In this document: in pieces, positions 51,178 to 60,083 of the stretch
Layout of the letters: each line of letters starts with the position of its first letter
How positions within the stretch are numbered: position 1 is the stretch's first letter
From: Paraburkholderia nodosa
GTDB taxonomy: Bacteria > Pseudomonadota > Gammaproteobacteria > Burkholderiales > Burkholderiaceae
Direction: 5' to 3'
Assembly (NCBI RefSeq): GCF_001718195.1
Contig: NZ_MCNV01000008.1
Coordinates: forward strand, 245,807 to 309,806
Length of the DNA stretch: 64,000 nucleotides
Notes under the pieces: generated by a model
The model's database searches: none
What the model saw: only the letters and a program-made list of their open reading frames with translations
Told to the model about the DNA's origin: nothing
Position numbers and translations under genes: made by a program

Positions 51178-52227
51178 TCAGAGGCCCAGCACGCCCTTCA
51201 CCTGCGCCGCATCGACGCCGCTGCCCGCGAAGTCGTCGAACGCGTGCTCCGCCACGCGAATGAGGCGCCGCTTGATGAACTCCGCGCCCTCGCGCGCGCC
51301 ATCGTGCGGATGCTTGAGCGCACACTCCCACTCGAGCACCGCCCAGCCCGGATAGTCGTACTGCGTGAGCTTCGAGAAGATCGCGCCGAAGTCGATCTGC
51401 CCGTCGCCAAGCGAGCGAAAGCGCCCCGCGCGCTCCACCCATGTGCTGTAGCCGCCGTACACACCTTGTTTGCCCGTGGGGCGGAATTCGGCGTCCTTCA
51501 CGTGAAAGGCCTTGATGCGCGCGTGATAGAGGTCGATGAACGCGAGGTAATCGAGCTGCTGCAGCACGAAGTGGCTCGGGTCGTAGAGGATGTTCGCGCG
51601 GGGATGCTCGCCCACTGCCGCAAGAAAGCGCTCGAACGTCACGCCATCGTGCAGATCCTCGCCCGGATGCAGTTCATAGCAGACGTCGACGCCCGCTGCA
51701 TCGAACGCGTCGAGAATCGGCCGCCAGCGGCGCGCGAGTTCGTCGAAGGCGGCTTCGACGAGCCCCGCCGGCCGCTGCGGCCACGGATAGACGTACGGCC
51801 ACGCGAGCGCGCCCGAAAACGTCACGTGCGCGCTTAAGCCCAGATTCTTCGAGGCGCGCGCGGCCAGCATCAGCTGCTCGATGGCCCATGCCGTGCGCGC
51901 GTCGCGCTTGCCGCGCACCTGCGGTGGCGCGAAGCCGTCGAACAGCGTGTCGTAGGCGGGGTGCACGGCCACGAGCTGTCCTTGCAGATGTGTGGAAAGC
52001 TCGGTGATCGTCACGCCCGCATCGTCGGCCTGCTGGCGCAGGTCGTCGCAGTACGCCACGCTCGACGCGGCCTGCGCGAGATCGACGAGGCGCGCATCGG
52101 TGGGCACCTGGATGCCCTTGTAGCCGAGCTGGGCCGCCCAGCCGGCCATGTGCGCGAAGCTGTCGAACGGCGCGTCGTCGCCAAGAAACTGCGCGAGGAA
52201 AATCGCTGGGCCCTTGATCGTCTTCAT
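51178..52227 (-). CDS. Sugar phosphate isomerase/epimerase (TIM barrel)
   Basis: A 349-residue xylose isomerase-like TIM-barrel protein. LGYKGIQVPTDARLVDL, the metal-ligand regions CYELHPGEDLHDGVTFERF, ANILYDPSHFVLQQLDY and IKAFHVKDAEFRPTGKQGVYGGY, and a closing AVLEWECALKHPHDG are family-like (IolE/IolI-related). It should isomerise or dehydrate an intermediate of the transported sugar or polyol. It lies 14 bases after the binding-protein gene and is followed at 25 bases by the oxidoreductase. Confidence 0.9.
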   Translation of the reverse strand: MKTIKGPAIFLAQFLGDDAPFDSFAHMAGWAAQLGYKGIQVPTDARLVDLAQAASSVAYCDDLRQQADDAGVTITELSTHLQGQLVAVHPAYDTLFDGFAPPQVRGKRDARTAWAIEQLMLAARASKNLGLSAHVTFSGALAWPYVYPWPQRPAGLVEAAFDELARRWRPILDAFDAAGVDVCYELHPGEDLHDGVTFERFLAAVGEHPRANILYDPSHFVLQQLDYLAFIDLYHARIKAFHVKDAEFRPTGKQGVYGGYSTWVERAGRFRSLGDGQIDFGAIFSKLTQYDYPGWAVLEWECALKHPHDGAREGAEFIKRRLIRVAEHAFDDFAGSGVDAAQVKGVLGL

Positions 52228-52241
52228 CGCAAGCCCCGTCC

Positions 52242-53210
52242 TCAGAACGGCGAATCGGGGAAGTAGAACTGCTTCGCGTTCTCCTTGGTGATCAGCACCG
52301 AGGGGATGATCGTCGTGGGCGGCAGCGACTTGCCCTGCAAACGTGCTTCGGCCGTGAGCTTGATCGCGTCGTAGATGAACTTCGGCGAATACGACACATC
52401 GGCCTTGATGAGCGGGTCGCCGTCCATCACGCGCTTGACCATCTCCTTCGAGCCCGCGCCGCCGAACACGATCTTGATGTCGTTGCGCTTGGCCTGGTCG
52501 ATCGCCTTGAGCACGCCCACGGCCATGTCGTCGTCGGCGGCCCAGACGGCGTCGATGTGCTTGAAGCGCGTCAGGTAGTCCTGCATCGTCTTGAACGCGT
52601 CGTCGCGGTTCCAGTTCGCGTATTTCGCGTCAAGAATCTTGATGCCTGGATAGTTCTTCAGCACGTTCGTGAACGCCGTCCAGCGCTCGTTGTCGAGCGT
52701 GGTGGGAATGCCGCGCAGCGCGACGATGTCGCCCTTGCCGCCCAGCTGCTTCGCGAGATATTCGGCGGGGATCTTGCCGAACGCCGTGTTGTCGCCGGCC
52801 ACATAGGCATTCTGCGCGCTCGTGTCGGTCAAGCCGCGATCGACCACCGTCACGTACACGCCCTGCTTCTTCACCTGCGCGACCGGCTGCGTGAGCGAAG
52901 CCGATTCGTACGGGAAGATCACGAGCGCGTTGATCTTGTTGACGGTCACGAGGTCCTGCAGCTGGTTCGCCTGATCGGGCGCGTTCGCCGCCGTCTTGAC
53001 GATGACCTTGAGGTCCGGATGGGCCTTTTCGAGGTCCTTCTTCGCCTCGTTCGCCCACCAGACGATGCCGCCCGTGAAGCCATGGTCGGCCGTGGGAATC
53101 GCCACGCCCAGCGTGACCTTGTCGTCGGCGCGCGCCGCGCCCGCACCGAACGTCGCCGCTACGCCGAGCGCCAGCGCGCCCGCACACATCGTTCGAATCA
53201 TCTTCTTCAT
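52242..53210 (-). CDS. Sugar/polyol ABC transporter periplasmic binding protein
   Basis: A 322-residue type I (RbsB-like) binding protein. The signal peptide ends near GAARADDKVTLGVAIPTADHGFTGGIVWWANEAKK; VIFPYESASLTQPVAQVKKQG, VTVVDRGL and WAADDDMAVGVLKAIDQAKR are typical of the pentose/hexose-binding family. It is encoded after the permease and before the catabolic genes on one minus-strand transcript. The ligand is not known; the catabolic pair argues for an inositol-like or unusual sugar. Confidence 0.92.
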   Translation of the reverse strand: MKKMIRTMCAGALALGVAATFGAGAARADDKVTLGVAIPTADHGFTGGIVWWANEAKKDLEKAHPDLKVIVKTAANAPDQANQLQDLVTVNKINALVIFPYESASLTQPVAQVKKQGVYVTVVDRGLTDTSAQNAYVAGDNTAFGKIPAEYLAKQLGGKGDIVALRGIPTTLDNERWTAFTNVLKNYPGIKILDAKYANWNRDDAFKTMQDYLTRFKHIDAVWAADDDMAVGVLKAIDQAKRNDIKIVFGGAGSKEMVKRVMDGDPLIKADVSYSPKFIYDAIKLTAEARLQGKSLPPTTIIPSVLITKENAKQFYFPDSPF

Positions 53211-53311
53211 GATGCCGTCTCCTGTCGTGCGCTCCCGCGCCCGTTCTTGCGTTGAGTTTTCGCTGCCTCCTTCGACTTCCCCACCGCCCTGCCAGATCTG
53301 CTTCGACATCC

Positions 53312-54334
53312 TTACCGTCTGCCGCGCTGCAGGAACGCTACGGCAATGATCGCCACGCCCTGCACCGCCGCATTCAGATACACGCTGATGATGCTCGTGA
53401 GATTGAGAATATTGGCGATGACCGAGAGCAACACCGCGCCGACCACGGTGCCCGCCACGCGCCCTTCGCCGCCCTTGAGCGCCGTGCCGCCCACCACCAC
53501 CGCGGCGATCGCCTCCAGTTCCCACAACAAGCCCGTAGTCGGCGTGGCGGAGCCCAGACGCGGCACATAGAGCACCGTCGCCACGCCCACGCACACGCCC
53601 AGCAGCACGTAGGTTGCGCACTTCACGCGATCGACGCGGATCGCCGCATAGCGCGCGACCTGCTCGTTCGAGCCGATCGCCTGCACGTGCCGTCCGAACG
53701 CCGTGCGGTTGAGAATGAGCGCACCGCCCGCCGCCGTGAGCGCGAACACCCACACGGGCACCGGAATGCCGAAAAGGCTCGCGTAATAGACCGGCCCGTA
53801 GAGATCGACGAGATTGTTCTGCAGCGTGAGCGCGCCGCCATCGGCAAGCCATGTCAGCACCGAGCGGAAGATGCCTAGCGTGCCGAGCGTGACGATGAAA
53901 GGCTCGATGCGTCCGCGTGTGATCAGCAAGCCATGCGCGAGCCCAAACGCCGCGCCGAGCACGAGCGCAATCGCAATACCGATCGCGACGATGGCCAGGG
54001 GTGCAAACGCGTGTTCGCTCGCCGCCAGCGTATTCATCACCCAGATCATCACGCCCGCGATCAGCGCGGCCATCGAGCCGACCGACAGGTCGATGCCGCC
54101 CGAAATGATCACGAACGTCATGCCCACGGAAATGATGCCGATGAACGAGGTGCGCGTGAGCACGTTGAGCAGGTTGCCGGCGGTGGCGAAATCGCGGTTG
54201 AGCAGCGTGCCGAGCACACAAAGCAGGATCAGGCCGATGAGCGGCCCGACGCCTGCGAGCCGGTGCACGAATCGCGCCGCGGCCGAGCGCGCGCCACGGC
54301 CTTCGGACGTAGCGTCAGTGGGTGCCGGTTGCAT
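53312..54334 (-). CDS. Sugar ABC transporter permease (RbsC family)
   Basis: A 340-residue membrane protein with about eight to ten hydrophobic segments. RTSFIGIISVGMTFVIISGGIDLSVGSMAALIAGV and EAIAAVVVGGTALKGGEGRVAGTVVGAVLL are RbsC/BPD_transp_2 signatures. The 5' end overlaps the 3' end of the ATPase gene by 20 bases. It forms the channel of the importer with the ATPase at 54315 and the binding protein at 52242. Confidence 0.94.
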   Translation of the reverse strand: MQPAPTDATSEGRGARSAAARFVHRLAGVGPLIGLILLCVLGTLLNRDFATAGNLLNVLTRTSFIGIISVGMTFVIISGGIDLSVGSMAALIAGVMIWVMNTLAASEHAFAPLAIVAIGIAIALVLGAAFGLAHGLLITRGRIEPFIVTLGTLGIFRSVLTWLADGGALTLQNNLVDLYGPVYYASLFGIPVPVWVFALTAAGGALILNRTAFGRHVQAIGSNEQVARYAAIRVDRVKCATYVLLGVCVGVATVLYVPRLGSATPTTGLLWELEAIAAVVVGGTALKGGEGRVAGTVVGAVLLSVIANILNLTSIISVYLNAAVQGVAIIAVAFLQRGRR

Positions 54335-55802
54335 GAGCGATCAGCTCCTCTTCGTTCAGATGTTCGTGCCCGAGCGTGGCGACGAGCCGGCCCGCGCGCA
54401 TCACGGCCACGCGATGCGCGAGCCCGATCAGCTCGACCAGTTCGGACGAGATCACGACGACCGCGCGCCCCGAGGCCGCGAGCCGCTGGATCAGGAAATA
54501 GATGTCGCGCTTCGCGCCCACGTCCACGCCGCGCGTGGGCTCGTCGAGCACGATCACGCGCGGGTCGGGCTGCAGGAACTTGGCGAGCGCGAGCTTCTGC
54601 TGGTTGCCGCCCGAGAGCATGCGCGCGCGGCTGTCGAGGTCGCCGGTGCGGATGCCGAAGTCGCGCACCGCTTTCTCGAGCGCGCGGCGGCCCGCCTTCA
54701 GATCGAGCAGCGGATGACCGTAGCGCTCGAGTGTCATGAGCGTGAGGTTGTCCTGCAGCGTGAGGTTCATGTGCAGGCCGCGGCCCTTGCGGTCTTCGCT
54801 CAGGTACGTGAGGCCGTGGCGCATCGCGTCGCGCGGGTGGCGCAGCGTGACCGGGCGGCCGTCGATCTCGATCTCGCCTGCGTGCTTGTGGCGCAAGCCC
54901 ACGATCGCCTCGAACGCCTCGCTGCGTCCCGCGCCCACGAGTCCCGCGAAGCCGAGAATCTCGCCCGCGCGCACCTCGAAGCCCAGATTCTCGACCCAGC
55001 CCGGCACGCTCAGATGCGTCACGCGCAGCGCCACGGGGGCAAGCTCGGGCGCCGCGCCTTTCTCCGGAAACATGTCGGAGACGTCACGGCCCACCATGAG
55101 GTTCGCCATCTGCTGGCGCGCGAGCCCGGCCGTCGCGCTCGCGGCCACGAAGCGACCGTCGCGCATCACGACCACGTCGTCGGTGATCCTCTCCACCTCG
55201 TCGAGCTTGTGCGAGATGTAGACGAGCGTCGTGCCAGATGCGCGCAGCTTCGTCATGAGCGCGAAAAGGCGCGCGGTTTCGGCGAGCGTGAGCGTGGCCG
55301 TGGGCTCGTCCATGATCAGGAGGCGCGCGTGCCGCGAGAGCGCCTTGGCGATCTCCACGAGCTGTTTTTCGGCGACGATGAGGTCGCGCACCTTCACGTC
55401 CGGGTCGCGCGCGAGGCCCACCTGCGCGAGCAGTTCGCGCGCTTCGCGGCGCATGGCAGCGTCGTCGACGAGCCAGCCTTTGCGCTTCTCGTGGCCGAGG
55501 AAGATGTTCTGCGCGATCGTCAGGTGCTCGGCCAGGTTGAACTCCTGGTGGATCAGCACGATGCCGGCGGCTTCAGCCTCGCGCGAGCCGTCGAAGCGGC
55601 GCGCCACGCCGTCCACCAGTATCTCGCCCGCGCTCGCGTTTTCGTAGCCCGCGAGAATCTTCATGAGCGTCGATTTGCCCGCGCCGTTCTCGCCCAAAAG
55701 GCCGTGAATGCGCCCCGGCGCGAGCTCGAAGCTCACGCCGTGCAGCACGCGCACGGGACCGAAGTCCTTGCGGATGTCGTTGAACTTGACGGCGACGCTC
55801 AT
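54315..55802 (-). CDS. Sugar ABC transporter ATP-binding protein (RbsA/MglA type)
   Basis: A 495-residue double ATPase. The first domain has Walker A GLLGENGAGKSTLMKILAG, Walker B LLIMDEPTATLTLAE; the second has the degenerate P loop GFAGLVGAGRSEAFEAIVG, the signature MLSGGNQQKLALAKFL and VIVLDEPTRGVDVG. One degenerate site is usual for sugar importers of this class. First transporter gene after lacI; the 112-base gap contains a GC-rich hairpin. Confidence 0.95.
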   Translation of the reverse strand: MSVAVKFNDIRKDFGPVRVLHGVSFELAPGRIHGLLGENGAGKSTLMKILAGYENASAGEILVDGVARRFDGSREAEAAGIVLIHQEFNLAEHLTIAQNIFLGHEKRKGWLVDDAAMRREARELLAQVGLARDPDVKVRDLIVAEKQLVEIAKALSRHARLLIMDEPTATLTLAETARLFALMTKLRASGTTLVYISHKLDEVERITDDVVVMRDGRFVAASATAGLARQQMANLMVGRDVSDMFPEKGAAPELAPVALRVTHLSVPGWVENLGFEVRAGEILGFAGLVGAGRSEAFEAIVGLRHKHAGEIEIDGRPVTLRHPRDAMRHGLTYLSEDRKGRGLHMNLTLQDNLTLMTLERYGHPLLDLKAGRRALEKAVRDFGIRTGDLDSRARMLSGGNQQKLALAKFLQPDPRVIVLDEPTRGVDVGAKRDIYFLIQRLAASGRAVVVISSELVELIGLAHRVAVMRAGRLVATLGHEHLNEEELIAHATGTH

Positions 55803-55840
55803 GCGCGTGCGCTCCTCCAGTGGCCTTGTCGGCGGGCTCC

Positions 55841-55864
55841 GGCGGGCGGCGCTCGCCGCCCGCC
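55841..55864. repeat. GC hairpin between lacI and the ABC ATPase gene
   Basis: GGCGGGCGGCG and CGCCGCCCGCC, perfect 11-bp arms with only CT between them. No T tract; it may slow transcription or stabilise the end of the regulator's message. Confidence 0.45.
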
Positions 55865-55914
55865 TTCGCTCCGCTGGTCTCCCCTGCTATGTGTTCGTTT
55901 GCGTTATTTCGACT

Positions 55915-56988
55915 TCACCCGCTCTCGCGCACCACCAGCCGATGCGGCAGCAGCACGCCCGGCACGCTCGCGCGCGGGTCCGCGAAACGCCGCAGCAACA
56001 GACGCGCGGCCGTCTCGCCCAGTTCCCGCATGGGCTGCGCGATCGTCGTGAGCGGCGGGTCGATCTGCGCGGCGAGCGCGATATCGTCGAAGCCGACCAC
56101 GGCGACGTCGCGCGGCACGCGCCGTCCCGCGCCGCGCAGGCCATTGACCACGCCCACCGCGAGCGTGTCCGACACCGCGAAGATCGCGTCCGGCGCTTCG
56201 CCCGCCGGCAACTGCATGAGCGCGGCGGCGGCCTGCGCGCCCGCGTCGTAGTCGAGGCAGTTCACGTTCACGCGCCACGCGTCGCGCATCGCGATGCCCG
56301 CTTCGCCGAGCGCATCGCGCCAGCCCTCGCGGCGCTGCCGTGCGTAGAGATAGTGCTCGTCGGAGTTGATGAGCGCGACACGTCGCCGCCCCCGCGCGAT
56401 CAGATGCCGCACGGCGTCGTGCGCGGCCCGGTAGTTGTCGATGCCGACATACGGCACGCCCACGTCCGGATCGAACTCGCAGCAGGCCACCCACGGCAGC
56501 GCCGTCGATTCGGCGGCCAGCGCATGTTGCACGGTTGCCGGGTCGAGGCAGATCGCCCCGTCCGCGCGATGGCGGCGCAGCAGGTCGAAGTAGCTGCGCT
56601 CGCGGCCGGCGTCCGCGCCCGTGTCGCACAGCAGCAGGAAAAACCCGTGCTGGCGCGCGACGCTGTCGATGCCGCGCACGATCTCCGCATAAAACGGGTT
56701 GCCGAAGTCGGGCACCATCGTCAGGAGCAGGCGGCTTTCGGCCGTGCGCAGGTTGCGCGCGAGTTCGTTCACGCGGTAGCCGCTCGTTTCGATCTCGGAG
56801 AGCACGCGCTCGCGCGTGGCGGCGCGCACGTTCGCATGACCGTTGAGCACGCGCGAAACCGTCGCGACCGAGACCCCCGCGCGCTGCGCCACCGCCGCGA
56901 TCGAGCCGCCGCGCGCGGCGGTATCGGCGCGGGCGTCTTCAGACGGCTGCGGCCGCAGTTGCGACGTTCTGGACGAGCGAGCGGACAT
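55915..56988 (-). CDS. LacI-family transcriptional regulator of the sugar operon
   Basis: A 357-residue repressor. SIAAVAQRAGVSVATVSRVLNGHANVRAATRERV is the LacI headpiece and hinge; the core (LLLTMVPDFGNPFYAEIVRGIDSVA; VVGFDDIALAAQIDPPLTTIAQPMRELG) is a sugar-binding fold. The frame could begin at 57102, inside the operator region, but ATG 56988 (MSARSSRTSQ) is preferred. It is transcribed towards and just before the transporter genes, and a perfect LacI-type operator lies 68 bases upstream of its start, so it probably represses itself and the operon until the sugar binds. Confidence 0.93.
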   Translation of the reverse strand: MSARSSRTSQLRPQPSEDARADTAARGGSIAAVAQRAGVSVATVSRVLNGHANVRAATRERVLSEIETSGYRVNELARNLRTAESRLLLTMVPDFGNPFYAEIVRGIDSVARQHGFFLLLCDTGADAGRERSYFDLLRRHRADGAICLDPATVQHALAAESTALPWVACCEFDPDVGVPYVGIDNYRAAHDAVRHLIARGRRRVALINSDEHYLYARQRREGWRDALGEAGIAMRDAWRVNVNCLDYDAGAQAAAALMQLPAGEAPDAIFAVSDTLAVGVVNGLRGAGRRVPRDVAVVGFDDIALAAQIDPPLTTIAQPMRELGETAARLLLRRFADPRASVPGVLLPHRLVVRESG

Positions 56989-57055
56989 GGGCGAAGGCGA
57001 TGGTGACCGGTTCGGAAGCCTGCGGCGGCCGCGGCGTGAGCCGTCTGGGCGCGTC

Positions 57056-57077
57056 AAAATGTAATCGATTACATTTT
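57056..57077. promoter_or_regulatory. Perfect 22-bp LacI-type operator
   Basis: AAAATGTAATC followed by its exact complement GATTACATTTT. The core TGTAATCGATTACA has the central CG and symmetry of LacI/GalR-family sites. Located between lacI (minus) and the pcm-like gene (plus). Confidence 0.85.
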
Positions 57078-57270
57078 TGGTACGAGAACCGCAAAACCGC
57101 AAGGCTCACGAAGCCAGGACAAACACCGATCCGTCAATCCCGCCGGAACCCCTTCGGGCTGTCGGCGGCGCGGCCGGGCCAGCAGCCGGTTTGCTACAAT
57201 TCTCCGATTGCCCGACACCCTTTTTGCCGGGCTTGGACCGAACCGATCCCGACCACAACGCCGAGTCACC

Positions 57271-57924
57271 ATGAACATCGAACAAGCGCGTTTCAACATG
57301 ATCGAACAGCAGATTCGCCCCTGGGAAGTGCTCGACCAGGACGTGCTGAACCTGCTCTCGATCGTCAAGCGTGAGCATTTCGTCCCCGAGGCCTATACCG
57401 CCCTCGCGTTCGCCGACCTCGAAGTGCCGCTGCCGAACGGCCAGCACATGATGGCGCCGCGCGTCGAAGCGCGCGTGCTGCAGGAACTCGCGATCAAGAA
57501 GCATGAGAGCGTGCTCGAAATCGGCGCGGGCTCCGGCTACATGGCGGCGCTGCTCGCGCACCGGGCGCAGAAGGTGCTGAGCGTGGAGATCGACACCGAA
57601 CTCGCCGAATTCGCGCGCGCGAACTTCGTCAAGAACGGCGTGCTCAACGCCGAAGTCGTGGTCGGCGACGGCGCACGCGGCTGGGCCGCGAACGCGCCGT
57701 ACGATGTGATCTGCGTCTCGGGCGGCCTGCCGGTCGTGCCGCAGGAACTGCTCGAGCAGCTCAAGGTGGGCGGGCGACTGGCGGCTTTCGTGGGCGGCGC
57801 GCCCGTCATGGAAGCGCAGATCATCACGCGCATCGACGAAAAGCAGTTCCGTATTGCCGGCGTGTTCGAAACGTATGTCGAGCCGCTGCAGAACGCCGTG
57901 CATCCGCCGCGCTTCAAGTTCTAA
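57271..57924 (+). CDS. Protein-L-isoaspartate O-methyltransferase family protein
   Basis: A 217-residue SAM-dependent methyltransferase. ARFNMIEQQIRPWEVLDQDVLNLLSIVKREHFVPEAYTALAFADLEVPLPNGQHMMAPR is the PCMT-like N terminus; SVLEIGAGSGYMAALLA is the SAM loop. It is smaller and more divergent than enteric Pcm, so the repair of isoaspartyl residues is possible but not certain. A rhodanese gene follows 72 bases on; in this lineage this pair usually precedes a TolC-like gene, which is not here. Confidence 0.87.
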   Translation: MNIEQARFNMIEQQIRPWEVLDQDVLNLLSIVKREHFVPEAYTALAFADLEVPLPNGQHMMAPRVEARVLQELAIKKHESVLEIGAGSGYMAALLAHRAQKVLSVEIDTELAEFARANFVKNGVLNAEVVVGDGARGWAANAPYDVICVSGGLPVVPQELLEQLKVGGRLAAFVGGAPVMEAQIITRIDEKQFRIAGVFETYVEPLQNAVHPPRFKF

Positions 57925-57996
57925 GGCGCTGCCAACCTGCCGCATCGCCGGGTTCCGTGCACGGCAGCCCGGCTTACTTACCCGATTGAGTGTTCC

Positions 57997-58320
57997 ATGC
58001 AGAATCTGACCGCCCCCGCCCTCGCCGAATGGCTTGCCGACACCTCGCGCGAGACTCCCGTACTGCTCGACGTGCGCGAGCCGTGGGAAATCGAAACGGC
58101 AAAGATCGCCGGCAGCCTGTCGATCCCCATGCGCGAGGTCCCTGCGCGAAGCGAGGAGCTGGACGACGAGGCGCAGATCGTCTGCATTTGCCACCACGGC
58201 GCGCGCAGCGCCCAGGTGGCGATGTTCCTCGAGTCGCGCGGCTACACGAAGGTGTTCAACCTGCAAGGCGGCATCGACGCCTGGTCGCGCCAGGTCGACC
58301 CCAAGGTGCCGACGTACTAA
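57997..58320 (+). CDS. Rhodanese-like domain protein
   Basis: A 107-residue single-domain rhodanese. VLLDVREPWEIETAKIAGSLSIPMREVPARSEEL, then the active loop CHHGARSAQVAMFLESRGYTKVFNLQGGIDAW. The loop's first position is Cys (ICICHHGARS), so it can carry a persulfide. It is similar to GlpE-type sulfurtransferases; the acceptor is unknown. It is probably co-transcribed with the methyltransferase and ends at a GC-rich terminator-like hairpin. Confidence 0.93.
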   Translation: MQNLTAPALAEWLADTSRETPVLLDVREPWEIETAKIAGSLSIPMREVPARSEELDDEAQIVCICHHGARSAQVAMFLESRGYTKVFNLQGGIDAWSRQVDPKVPTY

Positions 58321-58342
58321 GCAGGCGCACGCCAGCGTAAGG

Positions 58343-58370
58343 AAGGGGCGCGGCTCAGGCCGCGCCCTTT
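58343..58370 (+). terminator. Terminator-like hairpin after the rhodanese gene
   Basis: AAGGGGCGCGGC, loop TCAG, GCCGCGCCCTTT: stem with one bulged G, ending in a short T run. Confidence 0.75.
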
Positions 58371-58434
58371 GTCATTTCTGGATCATTCACTCCGCTCCAC
58401 TGCGTGCAGCCACCGGCACGCCCCTCATGCACAA

Positions 58435-58510
58435 CGATGCAGCGTGCCCCGACGCGCCATTCGTCCGGCTTCATGCACACGCGCACTGAGACGATGCAGC
58501 GCGCCCGAAC
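58435..58510 (+). repeat. Two 19-bp direct repeats, candidate enhancer sites
   Basis: CGATGCAGCGTGCCCCGAC (58435-58453) and CGATGCAGCGCGCCCGAAC (58492-58510), start to start 57 bases, 16 of 19 identical. The first lies inside TGCACAACGATGCAGCGTGC, and CTGCACCA follows the second, resembling NtrC half sites (GCACC/GGTGC) only loosely. Confidence 0.45.
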
Positions 58511-58613
58511 ATGCATCTCGCTGCACCACAATCGCCCGCCCGTTGCGTCACCGCCGATGCGCCCCGCATCGCCGCGCGCCTTATGGGGCAAGCCTGGCGC
58601 TTGACCTTCACGC

Positions 58614-58629
58614 TGGCACAACGCTTGCA
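58614..58629 (+). promoter_or_regulatory. Sigma-54 promoter of urtA
   Basis: TGGCAC-AACGC-TTGCA matches the RpoN consensus, with GG and GC exactly ten bases apart. The predicted start lies near 58641, giving a leader of about 93 bases. Nitrogen control through NtrC fits the urea transporter. Confidence 0.82.
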
Positions 58630-58733
58630 GAAGGGTATGCGCAAGACAGGCCACACACACCGGGCGGCGCGCAAGACGACAAAACGACCCCGCGCCACGG
58701 CCCACGACTCACTCACGGACAAGAGGCACAAAA

Positions 58734-60038
58734 ATGAAACGTCGCAGTCTGTTGAAACTCGGGACGATGTCGGGCGCACTCGCGGCCGCGGGGCGCATGC
58801 CGTTCGCGCACGCGGACACCGGCAGCGGGCCGATCAAGGTCGGCATCCTGCACTCGCTCTCGGGCACGATGGCCATTTCGGAGACCTCACTGAAAGACAC
58901 CGCGTTGATGACGATTGCCGACATCAACAAGAACGGCGGCGTGATGGGGCGCCAAATCCAGCCCGTAGTGGTCGATCCGGCCTCGAACTGGCCGCTCTTC
59001 GCCGAAAAGGCGCGCCAGCTCCTCACGCAGGACAAGGTGGCCTGCGTATTCGGCTGCTGGACTTCGGTGTCGCGCAAGTCGGTGCTGCCCGTGTTCGAGG
59101 AGCTCAACGGCCTGCTCTACTACCCCGTGCAGTACGAAGGGGAAGAAATGTCGCGCAATGTGTTCTACACGGGCGCGGCGCCCAACCAGCAGGCGATTCC
59201 CGCGGTGGAATACCTGATGAGTGCCGAAGGCGGCGGCGCGAAGCGCTTTTTCCTGCTCGGCACCGATTATGTGTATCCGCGCACGACCAACAAGATCCTG
59301 CGCGCCTTCCTGCACTCGAAGGGCGTGAAAGACAGCGATATTCAGGAGGTCTACACGCCGTTCGGCCATAGCGACTATCAAACCATCGTCGCGAACATCA
59401 AGACGTTCTCGCAAGGCGGCAAGACTACTGTCGTGTCGACCATCAACGGCGACTCGAACGTGCCGTTCTACAAGGAGCTCGGCAACCAGGGCATCAAGGC
59501 GACCGACGTGCCCGTGGTCGCGTTCTCCGTGGGCGAGGAAGAGTTGCGCGGCATCGACACGAAGCCGCTCGTGGGACACCTCGCGGCGTGGAATTACTTC
59601 ATGTCGGTGAAAGGCCCGAACAACACGAAGTTCAAGGAGCAGTTCGAAGCCTGGGTGCAGGCGAACAACCTGCCCGGCGGCAGCAAACGCGTGACCAACG
59701 ACCCGATGGAAGCGACGTTTGTCGGCATCCACATGTGGAAGCAGGCCGTGGAAAAGGCGAAGAGCACCGACGTCGACAAGGTGCGCGTGGCCATGATCGG
59801 CCAGACCGTGGCGGCGCCCTCGGGCTTTACGCTCACGATGGACGGCAACCACCACCTGCACAAGCCGGTGATGATCGGCGAGATTCGCGGTGACGGCCAG
59901 TTCAATGTCGTCTGGAAGACGAAGACCGCCGTGCGCGCGCAGCCGTGGAGCCCGTTCATCGCCGGCAACGAAGGCAAGCCGGATGTGGTCACCTCGAACG
60001 CGCTGCCCGCCTTCCTGCGCCGCTCGCGCGTGGCCTGA
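58734..60038 (+). CDS. urtA: Urea ABC transporter substrate-binding protein
   Basis: A 434-residue type I binding protein. The N terminus MKRRSLLKLGTMSGALAAAGRMPFAHA looks like a Tat signal (twin Arg followed by SLLK). IKVGILHSLSGTMAISETSLKD, NKNGGVMGRQIQPVVVDPASNWP, GCWTSVSRKSVLPVFEELNGLLYYPVQYEGEE and the C-terminal urea-pocket regions match UrtA closely. First gene behind the sigma-54 element; the rest of the transporter follows after a stable hairpin. Confidence 0.95.
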   Translation: MKRRSLLKLGTMSGALAAAGRMPFAHADTGSGPIKVGILHSLSGTMAISETSLKDTALMTIADINKNGGVMGRQIQPVVVDPASNWPLFAEKARQLLTQDKVACVFGCWTSVSRKSVLPVFEELNGLLYYPVQYEGEEMSRNVFYTGAAPNQQAIPAVEYLMSAEGGGAKRFFLLGTDYVYPRTTNKILRAFLHSKGVKDSDIQEVYTPFGHSDYQTIVANIKTFSQGGKTTVVSTINGDSNVPFYKELGNQGIKATDVPVVAFSVGEEELRGIDTKPLVGHLAAWNYFMSVKGPNNTKFKEQFEAWVQANNLPGGSKRVTNDPMEATFVGIHMWKQAVEKAKSTDVDKVRVAMIGQTVAAPSGFTLTMDGNHHLHKPVMIGEIRGDGQFNVVWKTKTAVRAQPWSPFIAGNEGKPDVVTSNALPAFLRRSRVA

Positions 60039-60047
60039 CGTTGTCTT

Positions 60048-60083
60048 CGCGAGCGCCGCGCCGCAACGTGGCGCGCGCTCGCG
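60048..60083 (+). repeat. Stable hairpin between urtA and urtB
   Basis: A 14-bp stem, CGCGAGCGC-C-GCGCC against GGCGCGCGCTCGCG, with one bulged C and a seven-base loop, no T tract. It would stabilise the urtA end or lower read-through, raising binding protein over membrane parts. Confidence 0.6.

Larger units (their letters stand above)
58371..58733 (+). promoter_or_regulatory. 363-base regulatory region upstream of urtA
   Basis: No gene. It contains a sigma-54 -24/-12 element (58614-58629) and, 104-180 bases upstream of it, two 19-bp direct repeats rich in TGCA. Short open frames through it on both strands have no recognisable product. Confidence 0.6.

Noticed and set aside
53814..56051. 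A 745-codon plus-strand frame opposite the sugar transporter genes
   Set aside because: Spans antisense to two clear genes; no motifs.
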